Shown: positions 13,501 through 25,500 of the stretch, in pieces | How positions within the stretch are numbered: position 1 is the stretch's first letter | Layout of the letters: the number at the start of each line of letters is the position of its first letter | Assembly: GCF_049243985.1 (NCBI RefSeq) | Contig: NC_135376.1 | Span: forward strand, 40,219,001-40,283,000 | Source of the DNA: Paroedura picta | Lineage: Eukaryota > Chordata > Lepidosauria > Squamata > Gekkonidae | Length of the DNA stretch: 64,000 nt | Direction of reading: 5' to 3' | Made by a program: the position numbers and the translations under genes | Notes under the pieces: generated by a model | Databases searched by the model: none | Told to the model about the DNA's origin: nothing | The model's input: only the letters and a program-made list of their open reading frames with translations

Positions 13501-16500
13501 CAGGCTGCATTCAAGTTGTATGCTGCACTTGGAGCAAATGATGAAGACATACGAAAAAAGGTGAGTATTTAAATGAAATGTCCGGATAATCCTGGAAGTG
13601 ATAAAGCAATTCTTGCTGTCTTGCTACATAAATAAGTTAAATACTAAAATTTCCTTTTTATCACATAGAATCATAGAATCATAGAGTTGGAAGGGGCCAT
13701 ACAGGCCATCTTGTCCAACCCCTTGCTCAACGCAGGATCAGCCCTAAGCATCCTAAAGCAATCATTTTATTTCCTTATTAAGGTGCAAAATTTTGATTCT
13801 TTCTATTCCTGCCCATGTTTGAGTTCATGATCTTCTGAACTTCCTTTCCTTTTTTTGATCAGAAGGAGTCCTAACAGTTAATATTCAGGAACTTGTGCAA
13901 GACAAAGCTAGTTTTTCCTAGGTTATAGAGTCTAATGTAGACCTTTCTGTTTTAAGTTTCAGTAGCTTTAGCATGTAAGGTAAAGGTAAAGGTATCCCCT
14001 GTGCAAGCACCGAGTCATGTCTGACCCTTGGGGTGACGCCCTCTAGCGTTTTCATGGCAGACTCAATACGGGGTGGTTTGCCAGTGCCTTCCCCAGTCAT
14101 GACCGTTTACCCCCCAGCAAGCTGGGTACTCATTTTACCGACCTCGGAAGGATGGAAGGCTGAGTCAACCTTGAGCCGGCTGCTGGGATTGAACTCCCAG
14201 CCTTATGGGCAAAGCTTTCAGACGGCTGCCTTACCACTCTGCGCCACAAGAGGCTCCTCCCAGCTTTAGTATGTAGACATATACAATAAGGATTATTGTT
14301 GTCAACAGCTAATTGGCAGAGATGCTATCATTAAACATTCTAAAGCAATGCTGGATGCTATTGGCAGCAAGTTTGAGTTGGAGCCCCCTTACAGTTGTGA
14401 TCTGTTCTCTGAAAGCTGCAGTTGCCTGTAAAAAAAATGCAAGGGAGGAAGTAGAAGCTAGACATCTGTGCCAGCCTTGTCCACAGAGAGAGGGTGTGCA
14501 GATGGCTCCGGCGGGGGGGGGGGGGGCTGGTTCTGCCCTGAGATCACCTTGAATGGGAGGGTGGGCTTGAGGGACATCCAGCTACATGCTTGCACAGCAT
14601 GTGGCTCCTGGGCTTCAGCCAGGATGGGAGGGTTGGCCCTGCTCCATAATCACATTGTCTGTCTGCAGAGAGGGGTAGGCCTGGGGGTTGCAACCACCCA
14701 CAACTGTCCGGGTGGCTCTCAGGTCCTAGGCAGAGTGGGAGGGTTGGCCCTCCTCTGTAATTATGTTGTGTGTCTTTGGAGGGTGGGCGGGCTCAGGGAC
14801 ACACAAGCACCCCCAGCGATATGGGTGGCTTCCTGTCCTTCCCTGCCCTGTACTACAGTGACCTGCTATAAGGCCCCTTCCAGACAGGGCAGAGAAGGTG
14901 GGTCCTACTTTTATCCTGTTGTTGGGAGAGGATGGGATCAGCCAGGGACAGATCACAGTAACACTACATGAGCTATCTGAAGAATGTGTGGCATTTTCCC
15001 TCTTATAAAAACATAGCACTGAATACTTGATAAAAATTAATATCTCAAATAAAAAATCTAACACAAAGGGAGATGTGTGGTTTGTGTATAACAAATAAGG
15101 TATTCTCTTTGGGTCAAAAGTACTAATTAAAATTAACTTTTAAATGTGAATATGGTTAATATAGCAAATAATATGTGCAGTAGGTGTGTTATAATTTGTG
15201 CAAACATGTAATATCACATATGGATGCATGTTAGCAGATGCTGGCACTTTTGCCATAGAGTATCTAAGCCTCCATTTAGAGTATAAAAGAAAGTATCCCT
15301 AACAGATGGATGAAGTCTTTTTAAGAATGTAAAAATGTTCTGCGTATTTCAATTTCACAGAAGTAATCACACAGATATTGGGGTGGAGAAAAACAGTTTC
15401 TATCTTGCAAAGGCATAATTGCATTGCATTCATATTGCTCTGTTATAGCTTTTAGCCAATGAGGTCAATATGGTAGACACCTTTTGAGGTGTTTGAGGGG
15501 TTTCATTATTCTTAGGACTAAACCAAAATCTCCCCACGCCCCAATTTTCCTACTGTGCCGAGTCTGAAACAGGGTGAGGGCAGTGTTGCTTGGGTGATTT
15601 TAAATGGGAAAGTGAAAGGGAGCAGACTGAACAAAATAAAGAAGTGGGAGGAGGCTTTCTGAATTTCTCCCCCACCCCTGTTTCCTTGGGTTGTGAACTT
15701 CAACTCACCTAAATATTCTAAAAAGGCAGCTCTTTCAGGAACTTAAAGCCATGATCTTTTCCCTCAGATCATTGAAACTGAAAATATGATGGATCGGATT
15801 GTGAATGGCTTGTCTGAATCTAGCATCAAGGTGCGCTTAGCTGCTGTCAGGTATGAATTGACTTAGTGAATACTATTGTATCCAGTAAGTTTAATTAGAC
15901 TGTTTTGCACTTTATTTGCTAGGAAATGCAGTAATCTAATCAGAATATTCTAACAGTGACATCCTGAGCACAATTATACCCTTCTAAGACAATCGACTCT
16001 GATTGGGATGGCTCTGTAAATATCTGGGCAAAAACAGTGGCTTATAAAGAGAGATGTAATAAGTCCTTAACATTGTCACTTAACTGCATTAAAACTAGTT
16101 TTTTAGAAAATACTTAGCAATGTTTAGAGCATCTCATATATTGTTTTTCTTTGCAGATGTTTGCACAGTTTGTCACGATCTGTGCAGCAGCTTCGAACAA
16201 GCTTCCAAGATCATGCTGTATGGAAACCCTTAATGAAGGTAAATCACTGTTTCAGCAATTTTACTAGAAGTTGAATCATTATGGTATAAATTGTATTCCT
16301 TTTAAGACAAATATGCAAAATTTTAAACTTTTATGTTGCTATATAGTCACATTAGTTGTTGAACAAAGTAATAATTTCTGTCTGTCCTCTACTATCATAG
16401 TTAAGAGGTATGATTCAGTTCCTTTCCTCCTGGCTTTCTTCCACACTTGAAAAATGTCCAGAAGGTGATCAGTTGTGTGCGCATTGCTTCTGTGGGGTGT

Positions 16501-19500
16501 GAGAGCATTCAGATCATTGTCTTATGAAAAACAGTCATCCCTATGGTGGGGCTGGCTTGTCTGCTAAAGCTATTAATTTATGTTCACAAAATGTAATACC
16601 AACTGAATACTAGTTTATGAATCATAAACCTTGGTAGGATTACATTCAAGGTGAATTCTAAAGAATGGGTGTGTTGGGGAAGGACTACATGTGGTTTTGT
16701 TTTTTTAGTAATATAATCACCTGAATGTTCTGTCATTTGTCTCACAGATGTAAGAACATAATAATCTTCTAGAAAATTTATAAAATCTGAGTTTAGCTAG
16801 GAAATGGTAAGATTAGCATCATGCCTTATAGCTGAGATTCTTAATACCAAGTAACCTGTCATTTTTTAGGCTTGTTGTAGATCATGGGTCCCTGATTTTG
16901 CTAAGTCTGTACTTCCCTCAAAATTCCAGAAGGTAGTACCACAAGAACCTACTGTGGGTGTTGGGCTAGTGAAAAAATTTGTGATATCATTAGCCATTTT
17001 TACTCCCCATACTGAAGACATACACTACTTAAATTTGGGGAAGAGATGCTGTTTGGTTTCAGTTTCCAAAGAGATGTGAGGGCTTGTTCCTTGAGCAATC
17101 CCAGAGGGACGTTTGCAAGCTCAAAGAGATAAATAAACCAGGCTGTGCTGTTGACCAAGCTGAAAATGCAAAGCTGTAACATGCCTGACAGAATGAGCTT
17201 GGCTAAGCAGTCACTTGGTAAAGAGTGATATGAAGTATCCTAGCTCCCCCACCCGCATTTCAAAATTATTTGGATTTTATTCCCAAAACTCTAGAAGAAA
17301 TACCGGTGGTTGTGGTTTTTCCAGGCTCTGTGGCTGTTATCTGGTAGTTTTAGTCCCTGACCACTACCAGACCATGGCCTCACAGCCCAGAAAACCAACA
17401 ACAACCGGTTGGCTCTGGCCTTGAAAGCCTTTGACAGTTCAAGAAGAAACACTATCTTCTGTGGCTAGAGTTGAAGATCATGGATGCAGCAGTGGGATTT
17501 TTTAAAATGCCATGTGGTGATGATGGTGAAGGACTCCTTCACTACCACTGTGTATAACTAATACTTTCCTGTAGAGGTATTTTAGGCATGCGTGCCTTTT
17601 ATGTGTCTTCAGGCTCTTCCTAATAGCAGCATCCCTGCATTGAGTTGTCACCAGTTAGCAGATGAAATCACTTGGAGAAAACAGAAGAAGAATTGTGCTG
17701 TCTTGAAAATCAGTCTGTCCATGACCATTAAGAGGAAATGCACTTCAGCTCAATGTCTGGATTGAGGAGTACGAGTTTCCACCTTACTTACGTCCTGACT
17801 TCCACCAACACAACAGGCATGATATGATGCTACAACATTTCGAGGGCTTATTTTGTCTTCCCCCACTCCAGCTATCCTAGTACAGCTGAAGAATCCTATT
17901 TTGGAGGTGGAAAAAATATGACACCCATGGAATCAACCACATACACAGTCTTGGGGACATTTTTGACTTTCAAGTGGGGGCAAGGTGAGCCGAAATGGAG
18001 TATTCAGGTTGTGAACAATGGTAGGCAGCATAGGAAGTTTGGTTAGGCATTTGATATAAACAGGATTGTCCCCTTGTTATATTGATAGTTTGTATTCATT
18101 TTTTTCTCCTCTTAGGTTTTACAGAATGCTCCTGATGAAATTCTAGTGGTAGCATCTTCAACTCTATGCAATCTTCTCTTAGAATTTTCTCCAAGCAAAG
18201 AGGTTTGTTTTTTATCTGAAAATATACTTGTGACTATCTGCAGGATAAGATTGGAGGCTGTGTTGACTGCTACCTAGGAGTTCTGTCTTGGGTTTGAAAT
18301 TCTTTTAATGCTTCCCAGCTTTCTGATTTTCATAACTATCAGCAATTTTTTCTTTCAAAATAGTGGTGAACTCAACATAGATCAAAATGTTCTATTGACT
18401 AGAAAGTCCATCCCTTGCCTGAAACCTTCAGATCACCATTTAGCTACTGCTGTGACATAAGTTGAGTGTTACTTGTGAACTGTCTGTCTGATGTTTTTCT
18501 TCAGTTCCATATAAGTCAGTGGCTGCACTGGGGGTAGAGAATGCAAAAATGTACCAGCACAATCCTGGTATAGTGATTGGAGTCTTGGACTTGGATCTGG
18601 GAGATTGAGGAATTGTCATTCTGCCATGGAAGCTTGATGAATGACCTTATGCTAGTCACGAACTCTGTTTTACCAATCTCATAGGGTTGTTGTGAGGAGA
18701 GAGGAATGGTTGTAATCCAGGGGTAGTCAACCTGTGGTCCTCCAGAGTTTGCTGGCAGGGGCTCATGGGAATTGTAGTTCATGAACATCTGGAGAACCAC
18801 AGGTTGACTCCCCCTGGTGTAAGCCACTTTGCATCCTCGCTGTTGGGAAAGGTGGAATATAAATGATATAAATAAATGAAAGAAATTCTTGCCATTTAAG
18901 AGTAGCTTGTTCCTTCTCAAGAATAACAAAAGAAGCCATGAAAACTTCCTCTGGAAGCATATTAGCACTCTAGGATGGCTATTGAGAAGACTCTTCTCCT
19001 TGTAAAGGCTAGTTATGCCTCTGGGTAGATATCTAGCTAAATTTAAGGGGATTATTTTCTGTGTCACATGTATACACCTGAGCTTTTCATATAAATGTAA
19101 TGGCCTTAATCAGTTGCATCTTGTAGTCTTTTATTGCATTGTTTACAGCAGGGGTGGCCAAGCTAACTCAGTGTAAGAGACACACAGACCAAACTCCAGA
19201 TGTTTGAAAGCCCCAAGACACAAGCAGCTATTACACATGTTTTTTATCATCAAATGATAACCTGCAGGATACTCAACTGGATCTGCAAATAGAATCTGCT
19301 TTGTTAGCCTTCTAACAAAGAAAGAGTGTACCCACATTTTGCATCTTGAAGGTGCCATTGGACTCAACGTTTTTCTGCTGCTTCAGACCAAAGCAGTAAT
19401 ACACCTGAATCTATCTTCAAAGAAAGTTCTAGGCTCTTAAGAGACATCATAAATGAGGCTTCTGTTTCTAGCTACATAAAGGCCTTAAACACTTGTATCC

Positions 19501-22500
19501 CAATCTCTTGCAAACTCACCCTATGCTCTTCAAAGAACACCTAGAGCAGGTGCTGAGAATTTCACCCCTTGGGATACAAAAGATTTCTCACATTTCCAGA
19601 GGCCTTCTTCCAATTGAATTTTTTAAAAGATGTAGGATATTTAGAAGAGGATGACTGTCCCCATACTCTTTCTGCTCTCTTGCTCTTTCTTGTGGCGGCC
19701 ACACTATGTTCATGGTCAGGCGCTCACTCTGCAGAAGGAGATCCAAGCAACTGGACAAGGAGCACTACCAGCCTCCCCAGTCACTCACCTCCAACTTTAC
19801 AGCACTTTCTTGGATCTCATTCCCTCCCCAGTGCTCCTCTCATACACCCTGTGGGCCCTTTTGTGCCTGGGCTTCTGCCGTGCTTGGCCTCATGCTCTGC
19901 CTCCCTCTGGCACTCAAGGTATCTAGCTCCAAAGGTGGTGCTTTTAAAATTACACCTCCCACTTCAGGTTGGAGAAGCTCTGCTCCAGGCGCTGGGAAGC
20001 CGCCTCACCAACTACTTATCGTAGCCACACATGCTCCCTCCCCTAGCCCAAGCTTGAATAGCCATTTGGCTATGCCCTGAGCTAAATAAAATGGTGCACT
20101 AAGGCTAGTGGGCTGGCAGGGGACTGTTTTATGATTAGGGCTATGGCTGTGTCAGGAGTTACAAAGCATGTCTGAAAACATGCAGTTCACAAGCTGTGGT
20201 TTAGCCATCCTTGGTTTACAGATTTGCTTTTTCAGTAAGAATGTAGGATACACAGCTTGTATCTGATGAAAGTCCATGAATGATTTCGCCATAATAATCT
20301 ATTATTCTGTGACTACAAAGGAAAAAAAAACATTTGCACCTTAAAGACCATTGAGGCTACCTGAACTGGCCTTTGAAGTATTATATTCAATATTTCTTAC
20401 ATATGTATTAAATTCCTTTTGCAGGTCGCTTAAGCAAGTTCTAAACCATTATGTATTCTGTGGTCTGAGCACTTATCTAGCTACTCTTCTTGTACATGTG
20501 TAAATTTTCCAATTTTCAGTAGAAAACTTTCTTCCTAATTGAGGTTTTTCCTCCCCCAATATAGCCTATTCTAGAATCAGGAGCCATAGAACTCCTCTGT
20601 AGTTTAACCCAGAGTGATAATCTTGCCTTGCGAGTTAATGGAGTTTGGGCTTTAATGGTAAGTATGCTTATTCAGTGGATGGTGTTTACATGCATATTGT
20701 ACCCTGTCTGTAAAACAGTACTACAGCAGTATTGAAAATGAAATGATAAATCTGTATTTATGGAGAGTTTCAAATGCCTTATGCACATACAAGTCCTTGA
20801 CAGAAATTTCAGTGTAATAAGCTGTATTTTAATGTAGTAATATTGTTAACAGAATTACACCCTCATAAACCAATTTACCTCAATGAAGGGTGTAACTATT
20901 TAGTATTGCACTGTAAATTACATATACCATAAGTAATTTTTAAAATGAGGTTAAGTGAAGAAATTTTAAAATGGGCAATCTGTAGAGCTCTGGGAAATGT
21001 TCCAGGAGTGTATAGAAACTTGGTGCTAAGAAATGTTCATGACACACTGGAATTGGTTTACATGCTTATATACAACAGATGGTGGCAGCTTGTGTAATGA
21101 AACTTGACCTTTTGTGAAAAAATATTGGGATGACAGCAAATACAAGATTAGTTTTCTCTGTCCTTTAGAATATGGCATTTCAAGCAGAACAAAAGATCAA
21201 AGCAGATATTTTACGAGGCTTGAGTACGGAGCAGTTATTCCAATTATTGTCAGATACTGATGTAAATGTACTAATGAAGACATTGGGACTACTTAGAAAC
21301 CTGTTGTCTACTCGTCCAGTAAGTAAAACCATGCTTTCTATGTATGAAACATCCTGATCCTACAATCTTTGTATAATTATTTATAGCAGTTCTCCTTTTT
21401 TAGCCTTAAAAGCTGCTGTTCATCTCTCAGAGGTATATGTAGAATACAATTATGTCTCTTTCTCAAATGCTCTTCCATGCCAGTTTGGTGGAGTGGTTAG
21501 GAGTGTGGACTTCTAATCTGGCAAGCTGGGTTCGATTCTGCACTCCCCCACATGCAGCCAGCTTGGGTGACCTTGGGCACTGATAAAGCTGTTCTGACTG
21601 AGCAGTGATATCAGGGCTCTTTCAGCCTCACCCCCACCTCACAGGGTGTCTGTTGTGGGGAAAGGAAAGAGAAGGCGAATATAAGCTGTTTTGAAAAGCA
21701 GCATAGAAGAACCAACTCCCTCTTCCTCCTCTTCTTCCTCTTCCTCCTCTTCTTCTTCTTCCTCTTCTTCTTCTTCTTCCTCTTCTACCACCTCTCAGTT
21801 CTAGATACTTCTAGAAACTCATCTGTCATTAATGTAACTTTTACATATGATCACCCATTTAAGTCAGTAGATAACGGCTCCTATTTGTATGCTTTTGGTT
21901 TTTGTTGATCAAGAACTAGATGTAAATTTAAGCTAATTTGTTTTGTTATTCTAAAGGAATTGTTCACTGGATTTTTTCTTTTAATATTTTAACCTTTTGA
22001 AATAAGTGGTTTACTGATTTTATTTTTATAACTTTTGACAGCATATAGATCAGATCATCAGTACTCATGGCAAACAAATCATGCAAGCAGTGACCCTCAT
22101 TCTGGAAGGAGAGCACAATGTAGAGGTCAAAGAACAGGTATTGTGTACTGTTGTATTACATAAGTATACATATGCATTAGTAGTACAAGTAGAACTGTAG
22201 AAATTTCTATGCTAAATTAAAATACTGAATTCTGTGCCAAAGTAATCAAAATTCTATAGTTAGAAAACCTCAGTTTGGTAGTTTATGTAAAGAAAACATA
22301 TCAACAAGGGGTCTAAGAGGGGACTGTTCTGTTGCTGCTATGCAGGCACTGTCCCTTCCTGGCCCCTCTTTTTCTGGTCCCTTCCACTGTTTTGTTTCCC
22401 CTGCCATTATTCCTGCTACTTCCCTTTCCAGCTTGGTGTAGTGGTTAGCAGTGCAGATTTCTAACCCGGCAAGCCGGGTTTGATTCTTTGCTCCCCCACA

Positions 22501-25500
22501 AGCAGTCAGCTGGGTGGCCTTGGGCTCGCCACAGCACTGATACATTAATAGAATGTGCTAATATATAACTATGCTGGTCTCTTTTTCCCTTGGGTGACCT
22601 TGGGCTCGCCACAGCACTGATAAAGCTGTTCTGACTGAGCAAGTGATATCAGGGCTCTCTCAGCCTCACGGGAAAGAGAGGAAAGAGAAGACAATTGTAA
22701 GCTGCTTTGAGACTCCTTTGGGTAGAGAAAAGCAGCATATAAGAACAAACTCTTCTTCTGGGCTTACCCAGCTATGTTGCTTCTGTTGCCCTCTTCACTG
22801 CCTGCTGGCCAATCTGCCTGTTGCTTCTTTAAGACCCATTATGCACGGGGGTTTTAGCGCACATTCGGGGTGGAATGGCGGCGACTAAAATCACCGATAA
22901 CGCACGGAGCCGGCTGCAACCGGCTGCAGCTTCGGTGCATGCCACCGAAAAAGCCGCGTCAGTGAAACGCGGAAGAAAGTGCAGCTTCCGGGTGACCGGG
23001 GCGCAACCAGAAGCGGCGCCCGGATCGGCGCGTGCATAATCGGTTACTCTGGGTTTTGCCGCCGTCGCGCCCCGCCCCGTGTATAACCGGTATGCGTCGC
23101 GTCTTCCCTCTCCGCGTTTTCCATGTGACCCGAAATCGCCGTTTCGGCGGCCGTGCATAATGGGCCTAATGCCTCCTGCTTCCTCACTGGGCTGTCCAGT
23201 TGTTCATCAGCAGCTGGTCAGCCTGCCTGCAGTGCTGCTGCCTTTGCCTGCTGGGTTCACACGGTGGCTCTGATAGCAGTGGCTGCTGCTTCAGTAGTGG
23301 TAGTGGTGCTGGCTTATCCTCTACCTCCTTCCCTCCGCCCTTTCCCTCCTCCTATCTTGTAGCATCATCTTCCAGCCACTTGGTGCTCATGACATCGCTC
23401 TTGTAACATTTTGTGGTGGGATTTGCTTTATTCAAGTTGTGATGTTTACACAGGCACAAAGTTCTTTTTTTTATTTGGGGGGGCTTACAAGACCTCCAGA
23501 TTTTCTACTAAATATTTGAGATTTTTACAAACCTTGGATTAATGGATTTAAGGCTCTGCATCCTGAGCTATATTCAGAATTATATATAGTAGTTACTTAA
23601 ATGATACTACTCATAGATTTTGAGTAATTGGATATATTGATATATAAATGTATATTTATTTGTGACTTCCCATTGTATGGTGTAGCCATAAAAGATACAA
23701 ATAGAGTAGGGGTTCTTTTCTGTCACTTCCAGAAAAATACAAATAAAAAACCTCTAGAAGCAAACTCTGTTGCAAGTTTCAGATTGTGCCAAACATACTT
23801 TCTGTAAGTTGCTAGGAAAACATCAGAGAGGCTTTCAGGTCCAGCCCTCTACTGACTGTGGTTGGAAGTTTGAGCAGGCAAAAAAAAACTAGTAAAAGCT
23901 GGAAGGTTGCTTACTCTGTTGCTGTCCTGGAACTCCTCAGGCTTATAAGGAATAGTCTTTTGTAGCCTTAAACAAGGTTGGAAGAACAGCTCAGGATTGG
24001 GGGCAGTAAGTGTACTTCCCAGCCTTTGAACGCTTATCTTTTTGAGGCTGGGCAAAGAATGGTATCCTAAAAGCATTCAGGACAGAACTCTCCAGTGTCT
24101 GGACCTTTCTCTGAAGGACATGGATTACTGTTCTTCTGTATCCCCCTTCTCTTTTTCAGACATTATGTATACTTGCCAACATAGCAGATGGAACAACAGC
24201 AAAAGAATTAATTATGACAAATGATGATACCTTGCAAAAAATTAAGTATTACATGGTAGGCAATTTTACTTTATTGGTATTTCTATTTCTTTTTTTATAC
24301 ATAACACTTGAGAAAGGTGCTGTAGTTCAGTGGGTAAAGCATGTCCTTTGGATGGAGATCTCTGGGTCAATCACTGGCTTCTCAGTTGTAAAAGGATTTC
24401 AGGGACCAGCAAGAATCTGCTTGAGATCTGCCAGAGCTAGTGTTTTCTGTGTACCAACCTTGCAGGATGTAACTGGTGGGTATATTGGAGAGGGGCCTGC
24501 CCCTGGTTGCCCTCAAGCTAAATTTTACCCTTTCTTGGATAACCTTGAGAGATTATTTAAGCTCTTTACAGGAGGGCTTTCAAAAGGGGCTAAATTAAGC
24601 TTTTCTGACACTATATTTTCTATTTTATCAGTGTTGTTTTTACTATGCCTTTTTGTGGCTCCTAGGTTTCAAAGACAGAATCAGAAGTTTTGTGGAAAGG
24701 ATTTTAACTGTTAATGTTTTATTCATGTCGTTCTCTATTTTAGTTTAGTGGTTTTTACTTATCTACTTTTTCTCTGTTAGTTAACCTCATTGCTTTTTAA
24801 ATAGAAGGATTCAGTCATTGGGATAGACATACCAGTAACTGTCCCACTCATACATGACAGATGTTGAATAAAAAGATAGATAGATAGCAAATGCTGGCAG
24901 GGGCTCCTGTGAATTGTAGTCCATGGACATCTGGAGGGCCGCAGTTTGACTACCCCTGGCCTAGACAGATGGAAGTCACAGCTGATGCGCGAAGTGGGTT
25001 TACATATATTAATCCTCCTCTTGTTATGAGAGTAGATATCCTCACTCTCACATCAGCTATAATGGGAAACCATGTTTTATTTTTGCTGTTAGTGTATGAA
25101 CCAGGATACAGTTCATAGATTATCGTTCTGGTTTACCTTGACAAATGTGGGTTACTTCACCTTAATTGCTGGTTTCTTCCAACTCCCCACAGCTTATACC
25201 CTTACTAACATTGTTCAGAGAAAGATCCCAGATGTCCACAAGCCAGGAATTCCACATTTGTATGTCATGCCAAACTGTGGTTAAGTCTAACTGGCTAATC
25301 AGTTGGCAACAACTGTTAATAAATCCTGGCTTGATATACAATAGTTAGTGGAGTAGCCTTCATTTACACCATCATACCAATTGTTAATTTAATTAAATCA
25401 TGGTTTCATGTGACATCTGAACCAAGCTGGAATGAAGCAAAAGCTTTATACTGTAGCATAATATGTACTGAAATTCTGGTTTTATAATGTAATGTGATTC

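Noticed and set aside
14468-14971. A 167-codon open frame on the plus strand
   Set aside because: It runs through a degenerate GC-rich tandem repeat and a poly-G run in an ARMC8 intron. The translation has no domain.
18516-19067. A 183-codon minus-strand open frame
   Set aside because: It is antisense to a SINE with a nested MITE and continues into non-coding intron. No recognisable product.
21478-21560. Possible tRNA genes at SINE heads (also 22428, 45110, 56354 and 14180-14261 minus)
   Set aside because: The box A and box B-like blocks belong to SINE heads. No cloverleaf with proper acceptor stem and anticodon was evident.
22829-23158. A 109-codon GC-rich minus-strand frame
   Set aside because: It coincides with the CpG-rich Harbinger-like element, which is short and has no transposase motif.
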